This document shows, in pieces, positions 25,658 through 34,473 of a stretch of 64,000 nt of DNA. Position 1 is the first letter of the stretch. Every line of letters begins with the position of its first letter. This stretch comes from Pseudohongiella acticola (GTDB lineage Bacteria > Pseudomonadota > Gammaproteobacteria > Pseudomonadales > Pseudohongiellaceae), in assembly GCF_001758195.1 (NCBI RefSeq), contig NZ_MASR01000001.1:1984001-2048000 (forward strand). Direction: 5' to 3'. Both the position numbers and the translations under genes were made by a program. The notes under the pieces were generated by a model. It was not told the origin of the DNA, made no database searches, and was given only the letters and a program-made list of their open reading frames with translations.

Positions 25658-26743
25658 CTACGCCTCGTCCAGCAATTGGTATATGCGGCGTATCGCCCGC
25701 ACATCGGCACCCGGTCCGCGAATCTGCGGGTAGTTACCACTGTGTGCGGTCATGTCGATTTCCGCCGCGGCCTGTTCATAGCTTAGCCCGCGCTGCTTGA
25801 GTGCACGGGTGTTGGCCCACAGGTCATCCAGATAGGCCTGCAGCATATCAATGCGTTCCTTGCCTTGTACCACACCGCCATGACCAGGCAATAACGTGGC
25901 AAAGTCCAGCGCCTTCAGGTTTTCCAACGTGGCGGGCCACTCATCGACATGGGCATCGCCCATATAAGGGAGAAATGGCACCATCAGGTCACCAGTGTAG
26001 ATAATTTTCTCTTCCGGCAGGAACACCACGACATCGCCGCCGGTATGGCCGCGGCCCAGGTGTACTATCTGAATTTCCCTGCCTCCACCACGCACGCTCT
26101 GGTAAATACTCATCGAGTCATCAATGGTGATATTAGGCGGTGTCGGCTCGATGCCAGCCAGTGAATTCAGGTGCGCCTGCTGTACAGCAATGCGGGCCTG
26201 CAACTGCACGCGTTCGTCGGTGTTTTCGGTGCTGGCCAGTTGCGCCTGCATCTGTTCTATCTGGCCCGGTACGCCTTCAGTGAAACTGATGAATGTGGAT
26301 TCTTCCAGTACATTGCCGCGTTCGCCACTGAGTTTTTCGCGGGTGTAGCGATGCCCGATAATTTCCACTTCCTGCGGGAACACCTGATTGCCATGAGCAT
26401 GATCAAAGTGGTAATGGGTGTTGATCAGGTAACGAACCGGCTTGGCACTGACGGATTTGATGGCGTCGATCAGGGCCATGCCGGCATTGGGAGACACATG
26501 TGAGTCTACGACCAGCAGATCATGTTCTCCTTCAATCAACATGGCATTGCTCATGACGTTGACTGCCCCGGTGCCAGTGACGTGGTAGATGCCCTCGCCT
26601 ACCGGTGTAAAGACGTGGCTGCGGGTTTCTATTGTGCCGGTTGGCGCGTTGTTCTGTGCCGTGCTCAGATTCACCAGCGTGAATACTGACGCAGCCATGG
26701 CCACGCCAATGGCGAGTGTTTTGATGCGGTTTTTGTTATTCAT
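25658..26743 (-). CDS. Secreted MBL-fold metallohydrolase
   Basis: A 361-residue protein with a signal peptide (about 1-29). The metal motif THYHFDHAHGN (HxHxDH, about 108-113), GRGHTGGD (about 232), IYTGDLMV (about 250) and LPGHGGV (about 285) make a complete MBL site. The central helical insertion (about 155-185, rich in Gln) is a feature of the group near quinoprotein relay MBL proteins. Convergent with the arsR operon, 8 bp apart; 25 bp downstream of the M48 gene. Confidence 0.87.
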   Translation of the reverse strand: MNNKNRIKTLAIGVAMAASVFTLVNLSTAQNNAPTGTIETRSHVFTPVGEGIYHVTGTGAVNVMSNAMLIEGEHDLLVVDSHVSPNAGMALIDAIKSVSAKPVRYLINTHYHFDHAHGNQVFPQEVEIIGHRYTREKLSGERGNVLEESTFISFTEGVPGQIEQMQAQLASTENTDERVQLQARIAVQQAHLNSLAGIEPTPPNITIDDSMSIYQSVRGGGREIQIVHLGRGHTGGDVVVFLPEEKIIYTGDLMVPFLPYMGDAHVDEWPATLENLKALDFATLLPGHGGVVQGKERIDMLQAYLDDLWANTRALKQRGLSYEQAAAEIDMTAHSGNYPQIRGPGADVRAIRRIYQLLDEA

Positions 26744-26768
26744 GTTCTGGCCTTGTATGACACAACGT

Positions 26769-28238
26769 TTATTGTAGTATTTTTATCCATTCGCCCTGTT
26801 GCGGGGTGCCAATGGGGTAATAACCATTCAGCAGCCGCAGGGTTTCCTCGGGGTACTGTTGCACCGGACTGCGCGCTGCCAGTGCTGCCCAGCTAAAGCC
26901 CTGGGTCACCTGCACGTAACGCACGCGCAGTCCATTGGCGGCAGAGCGCTCATTGGCCTGGATTGGGCGGAACGTGCGCATGGAGGCAAACAGCAGGTCT
27001 TCCAGTTCATCGTCCGCTGTCGTTGTGTCGCTGATCTCGGCGCGTAAAACAAAGACACGCGGCCCCAGATAGAACACAGCAATGCGCTCGCGATTGCCAT
27101 CAGCATTGGTGTGCATGCCCGTGTGTCCCAGCAAACGGTACTGGTTCAGATTCTCTGATTGCTGCAGATCGGTGATACCCAGATTCTCGCGGATAAACAG
27201 CCGCGGCTCCTTGTTCTCACGCAGACGCTGCGCTTCTACCAGCATCATGGCGTTGTCCTGCGGGCTGAGCGCCTGCACCGTGGTGGTGGTTTCAACGATT
27301 TCCCAGTCATCCGGGAACACCATGGTGTAACTCAGCAGGTCCTGGTAATAGCGGTTACGGTCGCTGGCAACGCTGGTGTTTTCGCCGAACAACAGACCGT
27401 CAATATAACCCCGGAACACGTTATGATCACTTTCGCGGGCTTGATCGTCGGGCAGGTTACCTGCCTGCGCCACCGCCTGCTGCAGACGCACATCGTTGCG
27501 CGGGTGAGTGGTAAACAGGCCATGGTAGGTTGGCTGGCGCTGTGCCACACGCACATTAAAATCTTCCTGGTTTTTTAACACTGACAGGACATCGATCATG
27601 GCGCGCGGATTGTACCCGGCGTTATAAAGATACTCGGCGCCCAGGCTGTCTGCTTCCAGTTCGTTGTCGCGACCAAAACCACTGACACCGGCGGCAGCCC
27701 AGATGGAACCAATCTGCGCCAACTCGGAGCCTATATAGCCACTGCCGGTGGCCACAGCTGCCACGACGCCGCCAACGGTTGCTGCTGCATTGCCCAATCG
27801 GCCACGCGCCTGTTGCTGGATAGCATGGCGGGCGGTGATGTGACCGACTTCGTGTGCCAGCACCGCTGCCAGTTCGTCTTCGGATTTCAGGTAAAGCAGT
27901 AGCCCACGGTTGATATACACGTAACCACCGGGCAAGGCAAAGGCATTGATCTCCGGGCTGTCGATAACGGTAAAGGTGTATTCCAGATCACCGCGATGGC
28001 TGCCCTGCGCAACGCGTTGGCCAACCTCACTGACATAGTCGTTAATGCGCCGGTCCTCGACCACACGCATACTTGCCAGCACTTTTTCGTGTTCTTCTTC
28101 ACCTATTTCCAGTTCCCGCGACTCACTCATCAACACCAGATTGGGTTGACCGGTGGCCGGGTTGACGGCACACGCCTGCAGCCCCAGTATCATCACCAGC
28201 GTTGCTGACAGCAGCGGTGTTATGACTCGCACATTCAT
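26769..28238 (-). CDS. M48-family metalloprotease lipoprotein (BepA-like)
   Basis: A 489-residue protein with a lipobox (LQAC, about residue 22) after ATG 28238; an in-frame TTG at 28280 is unlikely. The M48 zinc motif HEVGHITARHA (HExxH) is near residue 130, and the third ligand in ELEADSLGAEYL near 185. After the peptidase domain comes a long region ending in a LysM-like NGYYPIGTPQQGEWIKI (about 467-483). BepA-type periplasmic proteases quality-control the outer membrane. It lies downstream of the envelope cluster in the same direction and may belong to it. Confidence 0.85.
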   Translation of the reverse strand: MNVRVITPLLSATLVMILGLQACAVNPATGQPNLVLMSESRELEIGEEEHEKVLASMRVVEDRRINDYVSEVGQRVAQGSHRGDLEYTFTVIDSPEINAFALPGGYVYINRGLLLYLKSEDELAAVLAHEVGHITARHAIQQQARGRLGNAAATVGGVVAAVATGSGYIGSELAQIGSIWAAAGVSGFGRDNELEADSLGAEYLYNAGYNPRAMIDVLSVLKNQEDFNVRVAQRQPTYHGLFTTHPRNDVRLQQAVAQAGNLPDDQARESDHNVFRGYIDGLLFGENTSVASDRNRYYQDLLSYTMVFPDDWEIVETTTTVQALSPQDNAMMLVEAQRLRENKEPRLFIRENLGITDLQQSENLNQYRLLGHTGMHTNADGNRERIAVFYLGPRVFVLRAEISDTTTADDELEDLLFASMRTFRPIQANERSAANGLRVRYVQVTQGFSWAALAARSPVQQYPEETLRLLNGYYPIGTPQQGEWIKILQ

Positions 28239-28286
28239 GAGCACTGGCCCCCTTCGTTCTGATATCGCGTGTTTGGGCAAAAGGCG

Positions 28287-28976
28287 TCAGTCGCCCTTAA
28301 CAAACTGCTTAAGCTGATCGGCCAGATTGTTACAGGCATTGGCTTCCACCCGCGCAATCAATGGAATGGGAACAAAAACCGCCGGCACATAGGACTGGCC
28401 GCTGGCATCGGCGCTGATGGTGCCGACCGAGGTGTGAGACGACACGTCCCATACCCGTGCCTCATAATTGGAGTCATCTTCCCAGGAGCCAAAACCAAAA
28501 CAGCCACCACCGCCGGGGCCAACAGCACACGAGATGGATCCCATTCGGTTGCTGGTTTCGGTCTGACCGTCCAGCCACACCATATAACGGATACCGAACT
28601 CCGACATTTTGTCGGTGACCAGCGGTTGCGCCATCAGTTGCTGCAGGTCTTCACTGCGCATGGGTGCTGTCCGTGGTTCAAACCAGGGAAACAGAGCGTC
28701 AACAAACACCTGCTCCGGCACTACAGTAATCGCATCATTGCCACGCCCCATGCGGTTACCGACACATTCGACAAAGTCGGCATGGGTCGAGTAGGCCGCG
28801 CCCTGACGGCGCCCAAGAATGACAATGGATTCACTGGAATCAATACCGGTGTCGCCCTGCCGGAACTCGTCAATGGTCGTGGTGGTGCAGGCGCCAAGGG
28901 TCATTCCGACAATCAGCATCACAATCAGGTAGTACCCTGTGCGCATCAGCCCTGCTCTGGTGTTGTTTGTTGCCAT
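28287..28976 (-). CDS. Predicted lipoprotein, 229 aa, end of envelope cluster
   Basis: The N-terminus is a signal peptide with lipobox LGAC (about residue 30). The mature part has a GGGGCFGFGSW segment (about 154) and paired beta stretches (IRYMVWLDGQTE, YEARVWDVSSHTSVGTISAD), similar in style to CsgG-like/penicillin-binding activator LpoB-like lipoproteins; the assignment is weak. CAGGAG precedes the ATG. It follows another lipoprotein gene by 30 bp. Confidence 0.72.
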   Translation of the reverse strand: MATNNTRAGLMRTGYYLIVMLIVGMTLGACTTTTIDEFRQGDTGIDSSESIVILGRRQGAAYSTHADFVECVGNRMGRGNDAITVVPEQVFVDALFPWFEPRTAPMRSEDLQQLMAQPLVTDKMSEFGIRYMVWLDGQTETSNRMGSISCAVGPGGGGCFGFGSWEDDSNYEARVWDVSSHTSVGTISADASGQSYVPAVFVPIPLIARVEANACNNLADQLKQFVKGD

Positions 28977-29006
28977 GCTGACTCCTGCCTTGCGGACGCT
29001 TGCGCT

Positions 29007-29657
29007 TTATTGCAAGCGAGGTTGTAACCAGTCCCGAACGTCCGGGACACTGGTAAAACTGATGGAGAAGTTTGACGCCAGATCCCGCAGAGCCGCCACC
29101 GCTGCATCATTGATTCCGCCCTCAGCGCTGCCAAAGGTCTCCTGTCCGGTTTTGCCATAAGCCGTCATCACCCAGTCGGCAATATAATCACCATCGGGAG
29201 CGGTCATGCGCATGTTGTACTTGATCCAGACTTCGTAAGAATCCAGACGTGTTTTTTGCGGCATGCCCAGCTGAAATTCATCAATATTGGGGATAAAGAC
29301 CGCGTCAACGCCGCGTTCATTCGCCATCGCCGGATCATCCAGCACCACCACCTGCTGAAACATGGCCGGCAACACCGTGTTGAACAGCTCCATGTGGGAA
29401 CTGCCGCTGTTGACCAGGTACTCGTCCTTGCCGGCATCGCTGCGCTCGGTGTAAACAAAATTCTGCAGGGCTTCACTGTAGTACACACCCAGCGTTAGTG
29501 GTAATGGCGGGATATTGGGTGATGGATAAGTGCCTTCGATGTCGACAGTGCGTGCGGCGCAGGCATTGAGCACAACCACGGCCACCAAAAGCAGGACAAA
29601 GGCGCGAGCATGGCGTCGCAACATGGAATTCTGGACTGGATTAAAATCGCTTCTCAC
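29007..29657 (-). CDS. Predicted lipoprotein, about 216 aa, envelope cluster
   Basis: A hydrophobic signal ends in lipobox LNAC. The mature part starts with a Pro-rich segment (YPSPNIPPLPLTLGVYYS) followed by an alpha/beta region (MFQQVVVLDDP, DAVFIPNIDEFQLGMP). GTG 29657 has GGAG 6 nt upstream; ATG 29624 would give the most canonical signal peptide (MLRRHARAF..). No named family is claimed; the fold pattern resembles lipoproteins that read out or anchor envelope machines. It lies 46-60 bp after the second VWA gene. Confidence 0.7.
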   Translation of the reverse strand: MRSDFNPVQNSMLRRHARAFVLLLVAVVVLNACAARTVDIEGTYPSPNIPPLPLTLGVYYSEALQNFVYTERSDAGKDEYLVNSGSSHMELFNTVLPAMFQQVVVLDDPAMANERGVDAVFIPNIDEFQLGMPQKTRLDSYEVWIKYNMRMTAPDGDYIADWVMTAYGKTGQETFGSAEGGINDAAVAALRDLASNFSISFTSVPDVRDWLQPRLQ

Positions 29658-29715
29658 TGACTGCTCCAATGCTGTTGTTATGTTGGTTTAGCTGAACAGT
29701 TGTCGTGCGTCCCGC

Positions 29716-30717
29716 TCACTGATAGGCGTTAAGTCCGACAAAGCTGCCACCGTTACGTTCGGCCAGTTCTCGCATCAACGTGGCAAAACGATACAGACTG
29801 TCGTGATAACGCGGATCCAGATCAAACAATACCGGAAATCCGACCGCGTGAATACGCATCAGACGATTGCCACTGGCATCGGCCGCGTTGATCCGGTCCA
29901 CGGTTTCGACCACCCGGGTGATGGAACCGCCGGGAAGAAAGTCATCCCCGAAGGTGTATATGCTCACGCGTTGGCCGGTCTGGTAGAAGGCACTGATGGC
30001 GCGGGTAATACCCTCCACCGGGCTGCTGTTGCTGAACGGCGCCCAGTTGCGCAGGGCGCTGATAATGGCCTGACGCCGCGCCGGCGTGTCGGGGATCCAC
30101 TGACCGCGATAATTGGGAAACATGTAATCGCCCATGTCATTCATGATCTGGATGCCTTTGACCTCGGGATACACGTCCAGTACTTCAGTGACCATTTCCA
30201 GCACACGGGGCCAGGCGTTATAAAACATACTACCTGAGGTATCGATCAGGAAGATAATGTATTCGCTGTCGACCGGAATGCCGCCGATCACATTATTGCT
30301 GCGGGTGAAGTCCTGACCAAGCAGGCGCTCCATTTCTGCCGTCAGTGACTGCCGGGCGATGGCCAGCTCGCTCTCCTCAACGGCGCGCTCTTCGGCCAGC
30401 TCAGTTGAGGTTTCGTAACGGCCCCGAATATTGGACATCTCACGCTCCAGCCGGGCCACACGCTCGCGGTAGGCGGACAGCTGTTCTCGGCGAGCATTGA
30501 GTTCGCGGTTCAGGGTCTGGGTTTCACCGCGGATATCGAACAGTGTCTGCTGCAGCTCGGCCACCGGTTGCTCAAGCTGTTGTGGTGCGTTTTCCAGCGT
30601 CACCGGGGCCGAGTTTTCGGTAATCATCAGCAGCAGAATGATGGCGCCAAAACCACAGGAAATGACGTCCAGAAACGCTATGGTGGCACCGTCTTCTTCG
30701 CGTTTTCGTTTTCTCAT
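29716..30717 (-). CDS. VWA-domain protein with ExbD-like TM helix (second copy)
   Basis: A 333-residue protein: a very basic N-terminus (MRKRKRE), one TM helix (about 13-33) carrying AFLDVISCGFGAIILL with Asp17 at the helix start, a coiled coil (about 45-130), and a VWA domain with the MIDAS motif DTSGS (about 158) and a later Thr/Asp region. The TM motif is shared with the first VWA protein, and the Asp resembles the functional Asp of ExbD/TolR/MotB stators. Expected topology: N-in, coiled coil and VWA in the periplasm. Its ATG is the last member of the 17-bp start-codon array at 30713-30807. Confidence 0.85.
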   Translation of the reverse strand: MRKRKREEDGATIAFLDVISCGFGAIILLLMITENSAPVTLENAPQQLEQPVAELQQTLFDIRGETQTLNRELNARREQLSAYRERVARLEREMSNIRGRYETSTELAEERAVEESELAIARQSLTAEMERLLGQDFTRSNNVIGGIPVDSEYIIFLIDTSGSMFYNAWPRVLEMVTEVLDVYPEVKGIQIMNDMGDYMFPNYRGQWIPDTPARRQAIISALRNWAPFSNSSPVEGITRAISAFYQTGQRVSIYTFGDDFLPGGSITRVVETVDRINAADASGNRLMRIHAVGFPVLFDLDPRYHDSLYRFATLMRELAERNGGSFVGLNAYQ

Positions 30718-30807
30718 GGCTGCTTCTCGCTCAAGGCTGTTTCTTGCTCATGGCTGTTTCTCGCTCACGGCTGTTTCTCGCTCATGGCTGTTTCTCGCTC
30801 ATGGCTG
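30713..30807 (-). repeat. 17-bp tandem repeat made of chained start-stop mini-ORFs
   Basis: Five and a half copies of a 17-bp unit (minus strand CAGCCATGAGCGAGAAA) lie directly before and across the start codon of the second VWA gene. On the minus strand start codons recur every 17 nt with first bases at 30802 (ATG), 30785 (ATG), 30768 (GTG), 30751 (ATG), 30734 (TTG) and 30717 (ATG, the VWA start). Each of the first five encodes a hexapeptide (MSEKQP or variants) whose TGA overlaps the next start codon. Variant bases at the start position all keep a usable start codon. Confidence 0.9.
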
Positions 30808-30820
30808 CAATTATCTCCGT

Positions 30821-31924
30821 TCATGGCCAGTCGCGCGCGGGGGTGATAAATGACCCTCCGCTGAGTACGCCCAACTGCCAATACGCAGCTGCGGCCGCCG
30901 GATCCCCTTCCATCGGTAGCAAGATGGTGTTGACCGGTATATTTGCCGGCATCGTATTCAATGCCTGCTGGTACAGTTCCAGCCGCTGCCGGGGGCTGAT
31001 GGTGGTGGCGTTGCTGCTGCGTGAGCCCTGCGTCGGCAGGCTGTCTGTGATCAGGTAAACATTGTCCGGTCGCGGGTTCATGGCCGCCACCGCCTCAAAG
31101 GCGCGCTGCAGATTGTTGCCACCACCGGGCACAGTAGACTGGACCGCCCTGACCACCTCATTCAGTTCATCGCGATCAGCAACTTCCAGCCAGCGCCCGT
31201 CTGTACCCGGCATGATGGCCTCTGCGCTTTCGTTGTAGCCGATGACCTGATACTGACTGACCAGCGGCAGCTGGCTGCTGATCCATTCCACGATACGCAC
31301 GGCGCGCTGCCATTTGGCTGACGCCAGTTTCGCGTCGTCGGACATGTTCCTGATGCGAATGATGTTGACCAGGCTGGCATCCAGCATGCTGGCCGACGTA
31401 TCAAGCAGGATCAGAATCCGGTTGCCGCCCAGGAACATGCCGGTCAGATATTGTCGGTCGCCATCACCGAGAAATTCACGGCTGCTGTCGCCCTGCTCTT
31501 CCACAGCACTGGTCTGCAGGCGCAATAGCTCTTCTTCCAGCGACTGGATATCGGCGCGCAGGTCTTCCAGGCTTTCTTCCGTTGCCATGGAGTTGCCTTC
31601 CAGTGCGGCGAGTTGTGCCATAAAGTCGTCTATATTGTTCTGTATGCGATCTGCCAGCCCTTGCGCTTCCACCACCTCAAGACTGATTTCGTCCAGCGTG
31701 TTGCGGACCTGAAACAGTTGCTCTTCGCCTTCCAGTACCTCTTCCTGCAACAGCCTGGCTTCGGCCGTCAGGTTTGGATCCACTTCATTGCGGTCTTCAG
31801 TTGCAGTGTGATCGAGAATCAGAAAGATCAACACCACAGCGCCGAAACCGCAGGACATCACGTCCAGAAACGCCAGGCCCATCGGGTTGACGCCAGCGCG
31901 TTTGCGTTTACGCCCGGCCATCAT
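30821..31924 (-). CDS. VWA-domain protein with ExbD-like TM helix (first copy)
   Basis: A 367-residue protein with the same plan as its neighbour: basic N-terminus (GRKRKRAG), one TM helix (about 15-37) with AFLDVMSCGFGAVVLIF and Asp21, a long acidic coiled coil (about 50-145), then a VWA domain with MIDAS motif DTSAS (about 175) and a further NVYLITDSLP strand (about 293). The start overlaps the end of the Hsp70-like gene by 17 bp. The stop TGA overlaps an ATG (30824) that could start the chain leading to the second VWA gene. VWA domains bind protein ligands through a metal ion. Confidence 0.85.
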   Translation of the reverse strand: MMAGRKRKRAGVNPMGLAFLDVMSCGFGAVVLIFLILDHTATEDRNEVDPNLTAEARLLQEEVLEGEEQLFQVRNTLDEISLEVVEAQGLADRIQNNIDDFMAQLAALEGNSMATEESLEDLRADIQSLEEELLRLQTSAVEEQGDSSREFLGDGDRQYLTGMFLGGNRILILLDTSASMLDASLVNIIRIRNMSDDAKLASAKWQRAVRIVEWISSQLPLVSQYQVIGYNESAEAIMPGTDGRWLEVADRDELNEVVRAVQSTVPGGGNNLQRAFEAVAAMNPRPDNVYLITDSLPTQGSRSSNATTISPRQRLELYQQALNTMPANIPVNTILLPMEGDPAAAAAYWQLGVLSGGSFITPARDWP

Positions 31925-33254
31925 GCACCCGTATCAACTGCAACACCGGATCATCACCCACGCTGAGTTGGTCGCCGGCACTCAGGGTCTGCCCCGGCGT
32001 GGCTGCCTTGGCGTTGATTAAAACAGACGCGGATGCCGACTTGATAACAATGCCTTCCACGGCAGGGGCCAGCACACACAGATCCTCGGCGGACGCGGCA
32101 TCGTTCAGACTGACAGTCGCCCCGGTGCTGGCCCGGACATAGATCGACGAGCGCAGCGGATAGGCGATGCCGTCGAGCAGAATATGACTGGCTGCCACAC
32201 GCTCCGGAATCACAGGTACGGCATCTGCTGTATTATTTACGCTAGCCGGTGATATGCGCCAGCTACTGATAAACGGTACATCGGTGCCGGTGCGGGTCAA
32301 GGTAGCACTGGCGTGTGAGCAGGCATTGGCCATGTTTTCACCGCTCAGCGGTGCCTGTTGGACCTGAAGCGTGGCTTCCAGCCCGGGTATGGCCGCCGCC
32401 CGCTCCGATATTAAAACAGGTAGCGGGCCGTCACTCGAAAGTGCCGACAGTGCCTGCAGCTGTTGTGTGATACGGCGAAATACTGGCTGCAGACTGTCCA
32501 CCATTTCGGCAACGCTGACGCGCGCCTGATGTGTGGTCTTGTCGGTGGTGATACTGACCAGGAAATCCGCCTGCCCGCCACGGATCTGCAACAGATAGTC
32601 AGGCAATTCGTTGTACAGGTGCTGCTCCCAGAATGCGCTGTGCTGCGGATTAAATCGCGACTGTTGGATAAAGGCGTCATTGATGACCTGAACCAGCGCG
32701 TTGGCGATATTGCTCCAGCCCGCGCCTTGCACCACCACGGCCTGTTCACGTTTAAGCTGGTGCTGATCCTGGCTGAGCAGAGTGAGACTGAACTGGTGCA
32801 GCTGCATGTCGGCAAACACCACCCGCGAATGATCAGCCATATGCGACTTTGCATAGAACAGCCCGGCGTCCATCATGGCCGCCGCACGAAACGGCGTCTG
32901 TGCTACCACACCACCCAGAATGGCAAGCTGCTCGCGGCTGAAGCTGCCGGGCACCGCGATCGTCACATCGCCTTCGAAGTCACTGGCCTGTGCAATATGC
33001 TGGAGGTGCGCGTGGACAACATCGGCGTTGTTTCGGAAGTGCGCCAGCGGGCGCGTCAGTGGCGCCATGCTGAGACGGTACCAGAATTCGTTATGCGTAT
33101 TGACCGGATGCAGGCGGCTCTGTTCAGCGGCACTCTGGCCAAACTGGATGCTTCCGCCAAGGCTCAGTGCAAAGCCGGGGCTGCTGCTGACCAGATCGCC
33201 GTCCTGGTACAGGTTAATGGTGTTGTCATTTAACTCGAGAACGGCGCTGGTCAT
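31908..33254 (-). CDS. Hsp70-like (actin-fold) pseudo-ATPase with FHA-like C-terminal region
   Basis: A 448-residue soluble protein. Residues about 1-290 follow the Hsp70 ATPase plan: VLELNDNTINLYQDG at the N-terminus (phosphate-1 position), VTIAVPGSFSREQLAILGGV (equivalent of TVPAxFxxxQR, about 97-116), an A..MMDAGLFYA segment (equivalent of NEPTAAAL) and VVFADMQLHQFSLTLL in place of DLGGGTFD. The Gly-rich phosphate loops are lost, so ATP hydrolysis is doubtful. The last 100 residues end AGDQLSVGDDPVLQLIRV, like an FHA or similar beta sandwich. The start overlaps the ExbB-like gene's stop by 4 bp. Confidence 0.65.
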   Translation of the reverse strand: MTSAVLELNDNTINLYQDGDLVSSSPGFALSLGGSIQFGQSAAEQSRLHPVNTHNEFWYRLSMAPLTRPLAHFRNNADVVHAHLQHIAQASDFEGDVTIAVPGSFSREQLAILGGVVAQTPFRAAAMMDAGLFYAKSHMADHSRVVFADMQLHQFSLTLLSQDQHQLKREQAVVVQGAGWSNIANALVQVINDAFIQQSRFNPQHSAFWEQHLYNELPDYLLQIRGGQADFLVSITTDKTTHQARVSVAEMVDSLQPVFRRITQQLQALSALSSDGPLPVLISERAAAIPGLEATLQVQQAPLSGENMANACSHASATLTRTGTDVPFISSWRISPASVNNTADAVPVIPERVAASHILLDGIAYPLRSSIYVRASTGATVSLNDAASAEDLCVLAPAVEGIVIKSASASVLINAKAATPGQTLSAGDQLSVGDDPVLQLIRVHDGRA

Positions 33255-34096
33255 ACTGGCTGTACCGCTTCACTGTGATTATCCTGCGGTGTGCTGCGCC
33301 CCGGTACCTGTAAGTAGTTAATCAGGTGATCATCACAATAGGCCTGGCTGTCCATCACCAGACGATCCTGCACCAGCGACAATTGATACAACAGGAACAT
33401 CAGCACAATGCTGGTGACCAGTGCCACGAAGGTTGAATTAAAGGCCACGCCTAGGCTGACGGTGACACCCAGAATGTCGCCACTGACAGCCTGGTGCGCC
33501 TGACCCAGCGCGGTACCGATACCACGCACGGTGCCCAGGAAGCCGATCGACGGAATCGCCCAGGCGATATAGCGGACAATGGCCAGTTCACTTTCCAGAC
33601 GTTCGGATTCATTGTCGCAAATGTCGCGCACGGTGGCCGATACGTCCTGCACCTCTCGCGTTGTACCAAACCGGTGCAGCCCGGCAAGCAGTGCGCGCGG
33701 CAACAGAAACCCCCGTTCTTTCTCCGGCAGCGCCTGAACCGGTCGGGCAAAGTGCCGGGTGTCTTCAGGCAGGATACTGGTGCCCTCGGACACCGGCAGC
33801 AGCTCCCGATCCAGCAGTGAGCGTTCACGCATGGTGCGCACGGTTTTCATGCCGATGATGGACAGCGCCCAGAAGAACAGAATGATACAGGTTTCCTGCT
33901 CGAAATCGCGCAGCACGATATACATGGAACGATCGGGCACGTAATCTTCGTCCGCTTCCTGCTGAATGGTCTGCTGCTGTTGAATGATATCGGCGTTGGG
34001 CCTGATCACGGCGACATAGACGGCATGCACCACAATCACAACGATGATGAGTGCAAAAATCTGATAGATGACTTCAGACAGGTATTTTTGTTTCAT
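33251..34096 (-). CDS. ExbB/TolQ/MotA-type proton channel subunit
   Basis: A 281-residue membrane protein with TM segments at about 9-30, 70-88, 180-203 and 212-240. The family core SIGFLGTVRGIGTALGQA (about 185) and LGVTVSLGVAFNSTFVALVTSIV (about 208-230) match the TM2/TM3 region of ExbB/TolQ, where the conserved Thr and Pro-Gly-Leu-LGT motif occur. ATG 34096 with AGGGA 7 nt upstream is chosen over GTG 34102. There is no ExbD gene next to it; the partner helices are probably those of the two VWA proteins. Role: proton-driven motor stator. Confidence 0.85.
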   Translation of the reverse strand: MKQKYLSEVIYQIFALIIVVIVVHAVYVAVIRPNADIIQQQQTIQQEADEDYVPDRSMYIVLRDFEQETCIILFFWALSIIGMKTVRTMRERSLLDRELLPVSEGTSILPEDTRHFARPVQALPEKERGFLLPRALLAGLHRFGTTREVQDVSATVRDICDNESERLESELAIVRYIAWAIPSIGFLGTVRGIGTALGQAHQAVSGDILGVTVSLGVAFNSTFVALVTSIVLMFLLYQLSLVQDRLVMDSQAYCDDHLINYLQVPGRSTPQDNHSEAVQPV

Positions 34097-34157
34097 GCGC
34101 ACGTCCCTGATCAGGTTAAACGGTTAATCGGTTTACAGCGTTTTCTGGCTTACAGAC

Positions 34158-34472
34158 TCAGATGTCCACCGGGAAGGAAACACCGGAGTCCTGCGAAATC
34201 TGCTCTGACGGAATAAAACGACCCGGCCCCTGATTCTGTGAACCATCAATGGGCTGGCTGTCGATGTCGGGCAGCGCCGCGTCAGCGGCCGCCTGTTGGT
34301 CATCGTTGTTTTGTTCATCAACGTTCTGTTCTTCACTGGTCTGTTCTTCACTACCCTGGTCTTCATCTGCCTGGTCTTCAATGATGTCGGCACCCGCCGG
34401 CTGCGCGTGTATCGCCGTCAGCGGCATCAGCAGAATCAGACTCAGGACACACATAACACGCGTTAGGCTCAT
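34158..34472 (-). CDS. Acidic, Gln/Glu-rich secreted protein, 104 aa
   Basis: A signal peptide (about 1-23, cleaved after IHA) precedes a low-complexity acidic region (EDQADEDQGSEEQTSEEQ, about 30-65) with many Asp, Glu, Gln and Asn. No fold is expected over most of the mature part. ATG 34472 overlaps the stop of the PEGA/FGE gene (GAGTAACATG) and has GGGAG upstream. Probably a periplasmic linker or charged spacer of the envelope cluster. Confidence 0.72.
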   Translation of the reverse strand: MSLTRVMCVLSLILLMPLTAIHAQPAGADIIEDQADEDQGSEEQTSEEQNVDEQNNDDQQAAADAALPDIDSQPIDGSQNQGPGRFIPSEQISQDSGVSFPVDI

Positions 34473-34473
34473 G

